Assembly: GCA_963708235.1 (NCBI GenBank)
Contig: OY970200.1
Span: 806,001 to 870,000 of the forward strand
From: G963708235 sp963708235
GTDB taxonomy: Bacteria; Actinomycetota; Acidimicrobiia; Spongiisociales; UBA5794
Direction: 5' to 3'
Length of the DNA: 64,000 nt
Shown here: positions 17,000 through 25,093 of the stretch, piece by piece
Layout: the number at the start of each line of letters is the position of its first letter
Position numbering within the stretch: the stretch's first letter is position 1
Program-made: the position numbers and the translations under genes
The notes under the pieces: model-generated
Told to the model about the DNA's origin: nothing
What the model saw: the letters and a program-made list of their open reading frames with translations, nothing else
Database searches by the model: none

Positions 17000-17468
17000 A
17001 GTAGGCGCGATGGTCCCGGTGGTTGAGCCATTCGGAGAAGAGGGGTGTGCACTCGGCGGACAGCGTGCCCGCAATCACCCGGACCTCGCTTTGCCCGATG
17101 CGGTACAGCTCACCGATGGGCAGCGTCAGCTCGGTGAAGCCGGCGTGCTGGGCGTCGGCGATGGTTGCTCCGTAGTGCACTGCGTCGACCTTCGCCCAGT
17201 GGATGGCTGCGGCGCACATCGGGCACGGTTCACACGTCGAATACAGGGTGCAGCCGGACAGGTCGATCCGGCCCAGCCGATCCGATGCGGCCTGGATGGC
17301 GACGATCTCGGCGTGCGCGGTCGGGTCGGTGCGGAGCCAGACCTCGTTGTGGTTGGCGGCGATGACCTCGTCGCCGGCAACGATGACGCTGCCGAACGGC
17401 GTCTGGCCGGCGGCGATTCCCGCCCGCGCCTGCTCGATGGCCCATCTCATCCAACGATCGTGCTCCAC
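16998..17468 (-). CDS. Nucleoside/guanine deaminase-like zinc enzyme
   Basis: This 156-residue cytidine-deaminase-fold enzyme hydrolytically deaminates a nucleobase or nucleoside. The zinc ligands and catalytic Glu are in HAE (residues 52-54) and PCPMC (Cys 82 and 85). The C-terminal tail LTLPIGELYRIGQSEVRVIAG is close to guanine-deaminase/CodA-like paralogues rather than to TadA, whose tRNA-binding pattern is not evident. GTG 17468 gives a normal length; TTG 17489 and ATG 17450 are alternatives and none has a good ribosome-binding site. The gene stands alone. Confidence 0.82.
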   Translation of the reverse strand: MEHDRWMRWAIEQARAGIAAGQTPFGSVIVAGDEVIAANHNEVWLRTDPTAHAEIVAIQAASDRLGRIDLSGCTLYSTCEPCPMCAAAIHWAKVDAVHYGATIADAQHAGFTELTLPIGELYRIGQSEVRVIAGTLSAECTPLFSEWLNHRDHRAY

Positions 17469-17588
17469 ACAACGGATCGTATCTCCCAAGACCGGATTGC
17501 GTCTGCATGATCCCGCCAGCGGCGGTGCGGCGCCGTCGGTGGATGTGCAACCGCATCGGGCGCACCGGGCGGGCCGATGCCCCCGACG

Positions 17589-18425
17589 CTACGCCGCGGT
17601 GAAGATCTGACCGTTGGCGGGAACTCCCGGTTCACCGTCGGTGGCGGGTGCCTCGGCGATCGTCGGGTCGGTCTCGCCCGAGATGGCGATGCCTTTCCAA
17701 CGGAACGGCAGCCCGGCGGCACCGGTGATCGATGCATCGTCCATGAGCTGGACATGAAGATGCGGCTCGCTGGAGTTGCCGGAGTTCCCCACCTCACCAA
17801 GTTGCTGGCCAGCCTCCACCCGATCGCCGACGGCGACCTCGAGGGAGCCTCGGCGGAGATGGGCGTATGCGCTGTACACGCCACCACCGTGGTCGATCAC
17901 CACATGGTTGCCGAGCACGAAGCGGGCGCCACCGAGCTCGCGGACGAAACCCTCGGCGGTCATGAGGTAGACCAGCGACGGCCAGGTGAGCCGGGAGAGA
18001 TGGTCGCGCTGCCTGCCCGCTGCCGCCACCACCACACCGTCGGCAACCGCACATACGGGTTCGCCGAAAGTCGAGAACTCCTCGGGTTCGCGCATCCCGA
18101 GACCCCAACCGATCTTGGTGGGTGTGCCCGGGGGACGCGGGTGCAGGATGTCGATGGCGTACGTCTGTCCATAGGCGCGGATGCCATGGCTGGGCACCTT
18201 TGTTGCCGGGCTGTTGAGGGCAACCCAGCGGCCGCGCACCGGCGGTTCCACCGCCAGGGGGCGGCGGTCCCTGTCCCACGGAGGTCGCATCATCGCCAGA
18301 CCGAACAGCCCGCCCATCACGACGAAGTCGAGCCACCTCGGAAGGCCGAACTGGGGGAGTACGAATACGGACAGTACGAACAGGCGGATCCACCACCCGG
18401 AGAGACGTGCAACAAGGCGTTTCAT
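17589..18425 (-). CDS. Membrane-anchored M23-family metallopeptidase
   Basis: This 278-residue protein starts with two hydrophobic segments (WWIRLFVLSVFVLPQFGLP and LDFVVMGGLFGLAMM) followed by an M23/LytM domain. The zinc site is built from GNHVVIDHG and PHLHVQL, the latter supplying the HxH motif. M23 enzymes cut peptidoglycan cross-links, or act as scaffolds when incomplete; the visible ligands look intact. Its ATG overlaps the stop of the upstream ArsR-like regulator by 4 bp, so the two genes are coupled and the regulator probably sets its level. Confidence 0.85.
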   Translation of the reverse strand: MKRLVARLSGWWIRLFVLSVFVLPQFGLPRWLDFVVMGGLFGLAMMRPPWDRDRRPLAVEPPVRGRWVALNSPATKVPSHGIRAYGQTYAIDILHPRPPGTPTKIGWGLGMREPEEFSTFGEPVCAVADGVVVAAAGRQRDHLSRLTWPSLVYLMTAEGFVRELGGARFVLGNHVVIDHGGGVYSAYAHLRRGSLEVAVGDRVEAGQQLGEVGNSGNSSEPHLHVQLMDDASITGAAGLPFRWKGIAISGETDPTIAEAPATDGEPGVPANGQIFTAA

Positions 18426-18931
18426 CGTCGACCTCCCAGAACGGTCGTCAGCAATGGCACCACCCGCTCGGGCGGCACCTCGTAGCGGCCTCCACGACTG
18501 CGGAGCCATCCGGCGGCGACGAGCTGGCGGAGGTGGTGGTACACCTGGCCGCTCGTCCCGATGCCCTCGATCTCGGCCAGCGAACGGGCGCTGTCGATGC
18601 CGCGCAGCACATGGCGGAGCAACTGGAGACGCACGGGGTGGCCCAGGGCGGCGAGGACCTCGGCGACCCGGTCCCATTCGTCGTCGAGCAGGTCGTCGGT
18701 CCCCATGCCCTGCTGCCAGCGCGCCGTCTTCCCGTCCGGGAGCACCACGTCGCCGACGATCATCACCGCACCCGGTTCGGGGACCCGCCCATGCAGACCT
18801 TCGAGCGCCCAGAACGTGCCGGGCGGCACCGCGGCGTCGGCGGTCGCCGCCGCCGCATCTGAGGGGCGCGCCGTCTCCAGCGCGCTGATTCGGGCATCGA
18901 GGGCTGCCAGACGGGCCTCAATCGTGGACAT
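18422..18931 (-). CDS. ArsR-like winged-helix regulator with N-terminal coil
   Basis: This 169-residue protein begins with a short coiled coil (MSTIEARLAALDARISALE), then a spacer, then a winged helix with RVAEVLAALGHPVRLQLLRHVL and SGQVYHHLRQLVAAGWL, typical of ArsR/SmtB folds. No Cys/His metal site is visible, so the signal is unlikely to be a metal. The start is ATG 18931; it has no ribosome-binding site, but TATACT lies seven bases before it, so the mRNA is probably leaderless. It is coupled to the M23 peptidase gene downstream. Confidence 0.82.
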   Translation of the reverse strand: MSTIEARLAALDARISALETARPSDAAAATADAAVPPGTFWALEGLHGRVPEPGAVMIVGDVVLPDGKTARWQQGMGTDDLLDDEWDRVAEVLAALGHPVRLQLLRHVLRGIDSARSLAEIEGIGTSGQVYHHLRQLVAAGWLRSRGGRYEVPPERVVPLLTTVLGGRR

Positions 18932-18933
18932 GA

Positions 18934-18949
18934 CTACGAGTATACGTAG
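18934..18949 (-). promoter_or_regulatory. Leaderless promoter with overlapping dyad
   Basis: On the minus strand TATACT (18939-18944) is a good -10 box placed seven bases before the ATG at 18931, which predicts transcription starting at the start codon. The -10 box forms the spacer of a dyad CTACG-N6-CGTAG (18934-18949), so a bound regulator would block the promoter. The upstream -35 hexamer is poor. Confidence 0.55.
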
Positions 18950-19109
18950 AGACGTAATCTTTCCGCATGTCGTCGGCAACGGCACCCTCACCGTCGGCGA
19001 GGTGGATCGAACGGTTGGGTCTTCTGTTGCGGCGGAGGGGGGACGCGATGGCGAGATCCGGCTTTCGAATACGACCAATCTCGCACCGAACGGCGGAGGC
19101 TGGAACGAA

Positions 19110-19137
19110 CGGCAGCCGCCCCGGGGGGCGGCTGCCG
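19110..19137 (-). terminator. GC-rich hairpin after the ScyD-like gene
   Basis: A nearly perfect palindrome, CGGCAGCCGCCCC (19110-19122) against GGGGCGGCTGCCG (19125-19137), lies 24 bp beyond the stop of the minus-strand propeller gene. It is followed on that strand by TTCGTTCC. This is a plausible terminator for that gene. Confidence 0.65.
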
Positions 19138-19160
19138 CAGGGTTCGATGCGGTTTGTTCG

Positions 19161-20192
19161 TCAGCGGAGCCGGATCACCTCGGCGCCACCGGGAACGAGG
19201 ATATTGCGGGTGGCCCACAGGCTCCGCCCGTTGAGGGTGACGGCGCTGAGCATGGGGATGTCGGTGGCGACTTCCTCGCATGCCAGGGAGGTCACGTCGC
19301 AGCGGTTCACCGTACCGCCCTCGACGACTCCGAAGATCTCGATCGCCGCCCAGCTCCGCTCGTCCATCTCGACGACGAAGATGCGACCGGCCGAATCGAT
19401 CTCGAGATCGGTGATCGAGGTGAAGCCCCCGTCGAACAGCTTGACGCAGTCGGGGCTGGAGCCGCACTGCGCTCCGGTGGCGCCCGGCGACACCTTCCAG
19501 ACGCTCGACGCATCGGTCGGTCCGGGGAAGCCCCGCAACTCGCCGACATAGACGCTCCCGTCGGCGCCGACGACGGCCGCGGTGGGTGTGGACTGGGCGG
19601 GCATCTGGTCGGGCAGACCGCAGAACGGCGCTTCGGAGCCCGGGCATCCGGCGAGCGACTTGATGTTGGCGGTGGACACCAGGCTGTCCGGGAACACGGC
19701 CATCACCTGGACGGCGCCGGCACGAGTCGCCCTCAGGATGGCGTTGGCGCCGGGGTCGACCACGATGGCGGACCCGTCGGGAAGCGCCACCACGTCGTAG
19801 GGGTTCGAGTCGAACGGGGTGTTCCCGTCCGGGTTGTTGGCCACTTCGAAGGCCCAAAGGTCGGCGACCATCTCGGCCTCGCCGTCCTCGATCCACCACA
19901 ACGCCTGCCCCGACGGGGTGGTCGGGTCGGCACCGGCGCCGGTGGTGGCCCAGGCCCCTTCGCGACCGACCGGCGCCACGGCGGTGGCGCCCGGGAGTGC
20001 AACGACGTCCATCACCTTGTCCCCGCGCAGGGTGAGGATCCCGGTGCCGGCATCCGCTGCGTAGACACGGCCCTCTGAAGAGGCCAGCCCGAACACCGGA
20101 CCGGCGAAACTGCTCTGCGCCCATGCGACGGCCGAACCAGCCAGTACGGCGAGGACGGCGAGCATGACCACGACCCCACGACGAACGCTCAT
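19161..20192 (-). CDS. Secreted ScyD/ScyE-like beta-propeller protein
   Basis: This 343-residue protein has an N-terminal signal or anchor (VVVMLAVLAVLAGSAVAWA) followed by repeated beta-propeller blades such as PVFGLASSEGRVYAADAGTGIL, PTAAVVGADGSVYVGELRGFPG and ITDLEIDSAGRIFVVEMDE. The pattern is that of the ScyD/ScyE family, extracellular propellers of largely unknown function. ATG 20192 has AGGGGGA seven bases upstream. Several cysteines (SLAGCPGSEAPFCG and QCGSSPDC) could form disulfides outside the cell. It stands downstream of a small membrane-protein gene on the same strand. Confidence 0.75.
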   Translation of the reverse strand: MSVRRGVVVMLAVLAVLAGSAVAWAQSSFAGPVFGLASSEGRVYAADAGTGILTLRGDKVMDVVALPGATAVAPVGREGAWATTGAGADPTTPSGQALWWIEDGEAEMVADLWAFEVANNPDGNTPFDSNPYDVVALPDGSAIVVDPGANAILRATRAGAVQVMAVFPDSLVSTANIKSLAGCPGSEAPFCGLPDQMPAQSTPTAAVVGADGSVYVGELRGFPGPTDASSVWKVSPGATGAQCGSSPDCVKLFDGGFTSITDLEIDSAGRIFVVEMDERSWAAIEIFGVVEGGTVNRCDVTSLACEEVATDIPMLSAVTLNGRSLWATRNILVPGGAEVIRLR

Positions 20193-20325
20193 GCGTTTCC
20201 CCCTTGTTGATCCAAAGACTGACCGACCCAGAGTAGTTGCCGACGAGCGCGCCATGCGGCCGAAACCGCGGCCAGATTGGAGTCGGCGTGCCTCGCCGTC
20301 TCAGGCTCGCCCGGACGCATCGAGG

Positions 20326-20505
20326 TCAGCTACCGAGGCTCTTGAACACCTCATACACCATGAACGCCGGCCAGAAGAGACCGGCGACGAACGACAGCAC
20401 GTACTCCCAGAACGTATCGGCCTGCTGCCAGTAGTAGACGAATGCCCCGAAGATTCCCAGGCCGTAGATGGCGCCACCACCGGCGGCGCCCGCACCCGAA
20501 GCCAT
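20326..20505 (-). CDS. 59-residue membrane protein
   Basis: A short frame with a very strong ribosome-binding site (AGGAGG four bases before ATG 20505) encodes MASGAGAAGGGAIYGLGIFG, then AFVYYWQQADTFWEYVLSFV and AGLFWPAFMVYEVFKSLGS. Two hydrophobic aromatic-rich segments suggest one hairpin or two short membrane helices. It lies 133 bp upstream of the ScyD-like gene on the same strand and might share its transcript. I do not recognise a named family; the strong start signal and codon pattern argue that it is translated. Confidence 0.75.
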   Translation of the reverse strand: MASGAGAAGGGAIYGLGIFGAFVYYWQQADTFWEYVLSFVAGLFWPAFMVYEVFKSLGS

Positions 20506-20670
20506 ATGCCCTCCTCGCAGATCGAGTCACTGTACCGACCTGCACAGGTGCCCGTGACCGGTGTCGGTCGATCGTCTGGCCGGTAGCGGTGCCGACGGGC
20601 CGAGCGGCAAGTGAGGCCGACATCACGACACAGAAGCGGCGCCGAACTCGGTGGCCGGGCCGCTTCGAGT

Positions 20671-21129
20671 TCAGTCGAGGGGCCAGACGATGAGGGTTCG
20701 CCAGGTTGCCGGATCGGGGTCGTCGGCAGGATCGCTGAGATAACACTCCCACATGGCTTCGGAGAGCGTGAGGTCTTCGGTCTCGGCCCAAGCCACGAGT
20801 TGCTCGTAGGACTGGGCCAGCGACTCGTAATCGCCGACGTGGGTTCCTGACACCACACGCCCGCCTGGGAGTTCGAAGGGTTCGACCTCGCCGGCGGCGC
20901 TGATCGGCGCCGCCACAGGAAAGCCCACGGCCACCGCGACCGTGTCGCCGGGCATACGGGGGTAGAAACCGAACGGGGGGCCGGCGACGGCAATGCCCTG
21001 GGCCGCCACCGCCTGCATGACGGCGGGGAAGCCACGGTCGAACACCTCCCGCAGTTCCGTCATCGGAACCTCGGCCCGGACGACCGCAGCCGCCCGGGGA
21101 TCGATCGTTTCGACGGTGAATGCGGTCAT
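20671..21129 (-). CDS. GyrI-like/AraC effector-binding domain protein
   Basis: This 152-residue stand-alone effector-binding domain has AAVVRAEVPMTELREVFDRGFPAVMQAVAAQ (one helix-strand unit), the ligand-pocket signature GPPFGFYPRMPGDTVAVAVGFPV, then SYEQLVAWAETEDL and a closing AMWECYLSDPADDPDPATWRTLI, which is typical of GyrI-like domains. It binds small hydrophobic molecules in related proteins and has no DNA-binding part. ATG 21129 has GGAC upstream. It is divergent from furA; no functional link is evident. Confidence 0.82.
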   Translation of the reverse strand: MTAFTVETIDPRAAAVVRAEVPMTELREVFDRGFPAVMQAVAAQGIAVAGPPFGFYPRMPGDTVAVAVGFPVAAPISAAGEVEPFELPGGRVVSGTHVGDYESLAQSYEQLVAWAETEDLTLSEAMWECYLSDPADDPDPATWRTLIVWPLD

Positions 21130-21208
21130 GGTCGTCCTATCTCTCGGCGAACATCCATTCAACCACGACCGTCCCGGCCGTCTCTGTCCCCCGGCGAACC
21201 CGCTCAAT

Positions 21209-21238
21209 CTTGACTCATTCAAGAAAACGAGCCAGAAT
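21209..21238 (+). promoter_or_regulatory. furA promoter with overlapping dyad
   Basis: TTGACT (21210-21215) and CAGAAT (21233-21238) form a promoter with a 17-bp spacer, and GTG of furA follows after six bases, so a leaderless transcript is likely. A dyad CTTGA-N5-TCAAG (21209-21223) covers the -35 box and is a candidate FurA-binding site. Autoregulation at this position is known for mycobacterial furA; here it is inference. Confidence 0.6.
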
Positions 21239-21244
21239 GGCCTG

Positions 21245-21676
21245 GTGGGCGAACCCTCGGATCTCCAACAGATGCTGCGTGGTGCGGACCTGCGCGTCAC
21301 CCGTCCCCGGGTGGCGGTGCTGGATGCGGTGCATCGCCATCCGCATGCCGACACGGAATCGATCATCCATGCGGTGCGCCACGAACTACCGGATGTGTCC
21401 CACCAGGCGGTGTATGACTCCCTGCACACGCTGACCGGCGCCGGGCTGCTCCGGCGCATCCAGCCGTCTCGCTCCGTGGCCCGATACGAGTCGCGGACCG
21501 ACGACAACCATCACCACGTGGTGTGCCGATCCTGCGGGGTCATCGCCGATGTCGACTGCGCCGTCGGCGAAGTGCCCTGCCTCACCGCATCGGACAACCA
21601 CGGCTTTGTCATCGACCAGGCCGAGGTCATCTACTGGGGTCTGTGCCCGGACTGTTCCGTCAACCCGCAACCCTGA
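21245..21676 (+). CDS. furA: Fur-family peroxide-type regulator (FurA-like)
   Basis: This 143-residue winged-helix metalloregulator has the DNA-binding part LRVTRPRVAVLDAVHRHPHADTESI and VSHQAVYDSLHTLTGAGLLRR. Metal sites are seen in HHHVVCRSC (His 89-91, Cys 94 and 97) and CPDC (Cys 134 and 137), the structural zinc site of PerR/FurA proteins. It lies 63 bp upstream of katG on the same strand; in actinobacteria this pair is an operon in which FurA represses catalase-peroxidase until peroxide oxidises it. GTG 21245 was chosen because it gives the family length and matches a leaderless promoter. Confidence 0.92.
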   Translation: MGEPSDLQQMLRGADLRVTRPRVAVLDAVHRHPHADTESIIHAVRHELPDVSHQAVYDSLHTLTGAGLLRRIQPSRSVARYESRTDDNHHHVVCRSCGVIADVDCAVGEVPCLTASDNHGFVIDQAEVIYWGLCPDCSVNPQP

Positions 21677-21739
21677 CCGCCGCCGCCCGCCGTCCCAAAC
21701 CCTCGAACGTCCCCCCGTCCCACAGTCGAAAGGATCACC

Positions 21740-23977
21740 GTGTCTGACACTCCCGATGCCGTCGTCGGAGAAATGAACGAAGAGGAAGCCCAGGCCCAAT
21801 GCCCGGTCACGGGCGACCGGCTTCCGCACCCGACCGAGGGTGGAGGCAACCGGAGCTGGTGGCCCAACCAGCTCAATCTCAAGGTTCTCGCCAAGAATCC
21901 CGCCGAGGCCAACCCGATGGGTGGGGACTTCGACTACGCCGCCGCCTTCCTCACTCTCGATCTCGACGAGGTCAAGCGGGACATCGGAGCGGTGCTGACC
22001 ACCTCGAAGGACTGGTGGCCCGCCGACTACGGCCACTACGGACCCTTCATCATCCGCATGGCGTGGCACAGTGCCGGCACCTACCGGATCAACGACGGGC
22101 GGGGCGGCGCCGGCGCCGGGCAGCAGCGGTTTGCGCCGCTCAACAGCTGGCCGGACAATGCCAATCTCGACAAGGCGAGGCGGCTGCTGTGGCCCGTCAA
22201 GAAGAAGTACGGCCGTGCCCTGTCGTGGGCCGACCTGATGATCCTCGCCGGCAACGTCGCCCTCGAATCGATGGGATTCGAAACCTTCGGTTTTGCCGGG
22301 GGCCGCGTCGACGTCTGGGAACCCGATGACGACGTCTACTGGGGTCCCGAGACGATCTGGCTGGGCGACGAGCGCTACACCGGCGACCGCGAGCTGGAGA
22401 GCCCCCTCGCCGCCGTCCAGATGGGGCTGATCTACGTCAATCCCGAAGGCCCCAACGCCAATGCCGATCCGCTGGCCTCCGCCAGGGACATTCGCGAGAC
22501 CTTCAAGCGGATGGCGATGAACGACGAGGAGACCGTTGCCCTCATCGCCGGTGGTCACACGTTCGGCAAGACCCATGGCGCCGCCCCGCCCGACGACAAT
22601 GTCGGCCCCGAGCCCGAGGGGGCATCGATCGAGGACCAGGGTCTCGGTTGGAAGAACACCTTCGGCACCGGCCGCGGCGTCGACACCATCACCAGCGGTC
22701 TCGAGGGCGCCTGGACCCCGACCCCGGTGGAATGGGACAACAGCTTCTTCGACACCCTTTTCGGGTTCGAGTGGGAGCTGTCCGAGAGCCCGGCCGGCGC
22801 CAAGCAGTGGAAGCCGGCGGGTGGTGCCGGAGCGGGCACCGTGCCCGACGCCCATGACCCGTCGCTTCGACATGCCCCGACGATGCTCGCCACCGATATC
22901 GCCCTCCGCGTCGACCCCGTCTACGAACAGATCTCCCGGCGGTTCCACGAGAATCCCGCCGAATTCGCCGACGCCTTCGCCCGTGCCTGGTACAAGCTCA
23001 CCCATCGCGACATGGGACCGATCGTCCGCTACCTCGGGGCGCTGGTGCCATCGGAGACCCTGCTGTGGCAGGACCCCCTTCCCGAGCGTGATTACGAATT
23101 GGTGAATGCCGACGACATCGCTGCACTCAAGCGCGAGATCCTCGGCTCCGAGCTGACCATCCCGCAGCTCGTTGCCACCGCATGGGCGTCGGCCTCGACG
23201 TTCCGTGGTGGCGACAAGCGCGGTGGCGCCAATGGCGCCCGCATCCGTCTCGAGCCGCAGAACGGCTGGGAGGTCAACAACCCCGAGGAGCTGTCGTGGG
23301 TGCTGCGCACCCTCGAAGGGATCCAGGAGTCCTTCAACACCGCTCGGGACGGCGGTGTTCAGGTGTCGCTGGCCGACCTGATCGTGCTCGGTGGGTGCGC
23401 CGCCATCGAGCAGGCCGCCCGGGAAGCCGGTTACGAGGTCGTCGTGCCGTTCACACCGGGTCGGGTGGATGCGGCCCAGGACCAGACCGATGTCGAGTCC
23501 TTCGCCGCCCTCGAACCGGCTGCGGACGGGTTCCGCAACTACCTGGGGAAGGGTCATCGACTCCCCGCCGAGTACCTGCTGGTCGACCGGGCCAACCTGC
23601 TGACGCTGACCGCCCCGGAGATGACGGCGCTGGTCGGCGGTCTGCGGGTTCTCGGTGCGAACTTCGATCACTCGACGCTCGGGGTCTTCACCGATCGCCC
23701 CGGGACGCTGAGCAACGACTTCTTCGTCAACCTGCTCGATCTCGACACCGAATGGCGCCCGACCAGTGAGGACTCCGAGCTCTTCGAAGCCCGCGACCGC
23801 ACCACCGGTGAGGTCAGGTGGGCCGGTACCCGAGCCGATCTCGTCTTCGGGTCGAATTCCGAGCTACGGGCCATCGCCGAGGTCTACGCCAGCGACGACG
23901 CCGGCGAGAAGTACGTCAACGACTTCGTGGCCGCCTGGGACAAGGTGATGAACCTGGACCGCTTCGACCTGGCCTGA
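21740..23977 (+). CDS. katG: Catalase-peroxidase
   Basis: This 745-residue haem enzyme breaks down H2O2 by catalase and peroxidase cycles. The N-terminal domain carries the distal site RMAWHSAGTYR with Arg, Trp and His, the adduct Tyr in IYVNPEGPNANADP and the proximal-His segment AGGHTFGKTHGA. The C-terminal half is the usual degenerate duplicate. The length matches the family and the protein lacks a signal peptide, so it is cytoplasmic. GTG 21740 follows AAAGGAT. Expression is expected to be under the upstream FurA. A hairpin follows the stop. Confidence 0.97.
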   Translation: MSDTPDAVVGEMNEEEAQAQCPVTGDRLPHPTEGGGNRSWWPNQLNLKVLAKNPAEANPMGGDFDYAAAFLTLDLDEVKRDIGAVLTTSKDWWPADYGHYGPFIIRMAWHSAGTYRINDGRGGAGAGQQRFAPLNSWPDNANLDKARRLLWPVKKKYGRALSWADLMILAGNVALESMGFETFGFAGGRVDVWEPDDDVYWGPETIWLGDERYTGDRELESPLAAVQMGLIYVNPEGPNANADPLASARDIRETFKRMAMNDEETVALIAGGHTFGKTHGAAPPDDNVGPEPEGASIEDQGLGWKNTFGTGRGVDTITSGLEGAWTPTPVEWDNSFFDTLFGFEWELSESPAGAKQWKPAGGAGAGTVPDAHDPSLRHAPTMLATDIALRVDPVYEQISRRFHENPAEFADAFARAWYKLTHRDMGPIVRYLGALVPSETLLWQDPLPERDYELVNADDIAALKREILGSELTIPQLVATAWASASTFRGGDKRGGANGARIRLEPQNGWEVNNPEELSWVLRTLEGIQESFNTARDGGVQVSLADLIVLGGCAAIEQAAREAGYEVVVPFTPGRVDAAQDQTDVESFAALEPAADGFRNYLGKGHRLPAEYLLVDRANLLTLTAPEMTALVGGLRVLGANFDHSTLGVFTDRPGTLSNDFFVNLLDLDTEWRPTSEDSELFEARDRTTGEVRWAGTRADLVFGSNSELRAIAEVYASDDAGEKYVNDFVAAWDKVMNLDRFDLA

Positions 23978-23983
23978 TACCGA

Positions 23984-24017
23984 GTTCCGGGTCGGCCCGC
24001 TGGGGTCGGCCCGGAAC
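23984..24017 (+). terminator. Hairpin after katG
   Basis: GTTCCGGG (23984-23991) pairs with CCCGGAAC (24010-24017), and the inner sequence adds partial pairing around GCTG. It begins seven bases after the katG stop and lies before the convergent ribbon-helix-helix gene. It is a likely terminator although no T-run follows. Confidence 0.65.
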
Positions 24018-24062
24018 CATCCAACCGACCCGGGGAGAGATCGGTCGGGCACTCACCGACCG

Positions 24063-24359
24063 TCAAGCGACGCCATCACGTCCAGACGTCGCATCCCCCT
24101 GGCCGAGATTGCTCGACCACGCTGCCGGATCGGTGCGCAACTCTTCGAGCTCGCTGGTCACCTGGTCAGCGAATCTCTGCCGGCGAAGCGCCTCGGCGGC
24201 GTCGCGCACCGTGGCCATCAGCGAGCTTCCAGTGGACTCGCTCAGTTCGACGAGGCGAGCGTGAGTCTCGGTGTCTACCCGTATGGTGGCCTCGATCGTC
24301 GGAGCGTAGGTTCTGGATGCGTCGCCGGCTACACCGTTGGTGGAATGAGCCGGACTCAT
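24063..24359 (-). CDS. Ribbon-helix-helix protein, antitoxin-like, no toxin partner
   Basis: This 98-residue protein contains a ribbon-helix-helix core TIEATIRVDTETHARLVELS followed by ESTGSSLMATVRDAAEALRR and the tail VTSELEELRTDPAAWSS, as in antitoxins of VapB/MazE type. Such proteins bind DNA and neutralise a toxin through the tail. Here the ATG overlaps the stop of a TetR gene by 4 bp, and beyond its own stop there are only 85 bp before the convergent katG stop, which leaves no room for a toxin gene. It is therefore an orphan antitoxin-like protein, perhaps recruited as a co-regulator. Confidence 0.75.
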   Translation of the reverse strand: MSPAHSTNGVAGDASRTYAPTIEATIRVDTETHARLVELSESTGSSLMATVRDAAEALRRQRFADQVTSELEELRTDPAAWSSNLGQGDATSGRDGVA

Positions 24360-25048
24360 CTCACGCGGGGGCGTTGGGCGGCGGCCTCGAGGCCGTCGAG
24401 GATGAGGCCGACGCCGAAGCCGAACTCGTCGCCATATCGGTAGCCGGGTTGAAGCACATGTTCGGTGGTCAGCTCGACGAAGTGCGGGTAGGTCTCGGGG
24501 GAGAGGTTGGGGAGGATCGCCGCCACCAGTTGTTCGAGCTCCTCGGGGCCGGCGGACTCGCTGAACGGCAGGTTCACCTCCTGCAGGACGAAGCCGTAGA
24601 TGTAGCTGTCGACCAGCGAGAAGCCGTGTGCCGCCAGCGCAATCGAGAATCCGGCCCTCCGGAAACACCCGATCACCCAGTCGTGGTGGCGCATCGTCGC
24701 CGGCCCGGGAGCCGTTCGCGATTCCATGATGCTGATCGCCCACGGGTGACGGGTGAGCGTCGACCGCAGCGAGAAGGCACGTTGCTCCATGGCGCGTCTC
24801 CACCCCACGTCCCCGGCGGGAAGCTCGATTTCGGCGAAGACCAGCTCCACCATCCCGTCGAGGATGTCCTCCTTGTTCGCCACGTGGTGATAGAGCGACA
24901 TCGCCTCGACCCCGAGCTCCTGAGCGAGTCGGCGCATGGTGAGAGAGTCGAGCCCTTCGGCGTCGGCGATCGACATTGCGGCGGCAAGCGCCCGATCCCG
25001 CGACAGCGGACTGCGCCGCATGGTCTTCGGGCTGACTGGTTTCTTCAT
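24356..25048 (-). CDS. TetR-family regulator (TetR_C type)
   Basis: This 230-residue repressor has the HTH LTMRRLAQELGVEAMSLYHHVANKEDILDG in two helices at residues about 33-62, and a C-terminal domain of the classical TetR type (ESRTAPGPATMRHHDWVIGCFRRAGFS in parts). It is divergent from an NAD(P)-dependent dehydrogenase, with two dyads between them, and it overlaps the ribbon-helix-helix gene downstream. The start at ATG 25048 has only a weak ribosome-binding site. The inducer is unknown. Confidence 0.88.
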   Translation of the reverse strand: MKKPVSPKTMRRSPLSRDRALAAAMSIADAEGLDSLTMRRLAQELGVEAMSLYHHVANKEDILDGMVELVFAEIELPAGDVGWRRAMEQRAFSLRSTLTRHPWAISIMESRTAPGPATMRHHDWVIGCFRRAGFSIALAAHGFSLVDSYIYGFVLQEVNLPFSESAGPEELEQLVAAILPNLSPETYPHFVELTTEHVLQPGYRYGDEFGFGVGLILDGLEAAAQRPRVR

Positions 25049-25093
25049 CTGACAGACACTTTTCCGTGGACAAGGGGATCTCTCATTGACAAC

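Noticed and set aside
20993..21244. N-terminal extension of FurA by about 84 residues
   Set aside because: It would run antisense through the GyrI-like gene and across the promoter; the family length and motifs fit the GTG at 21245.
21386..23671. A 761-codon open frame antisense to katG
   Set aside because: katG is intact with all active-site motifs on the other strand. The antisense frame has the low-complexity Gly/Arg/Val-rich composition produced by high-GC codon bias and no recognisable domain.
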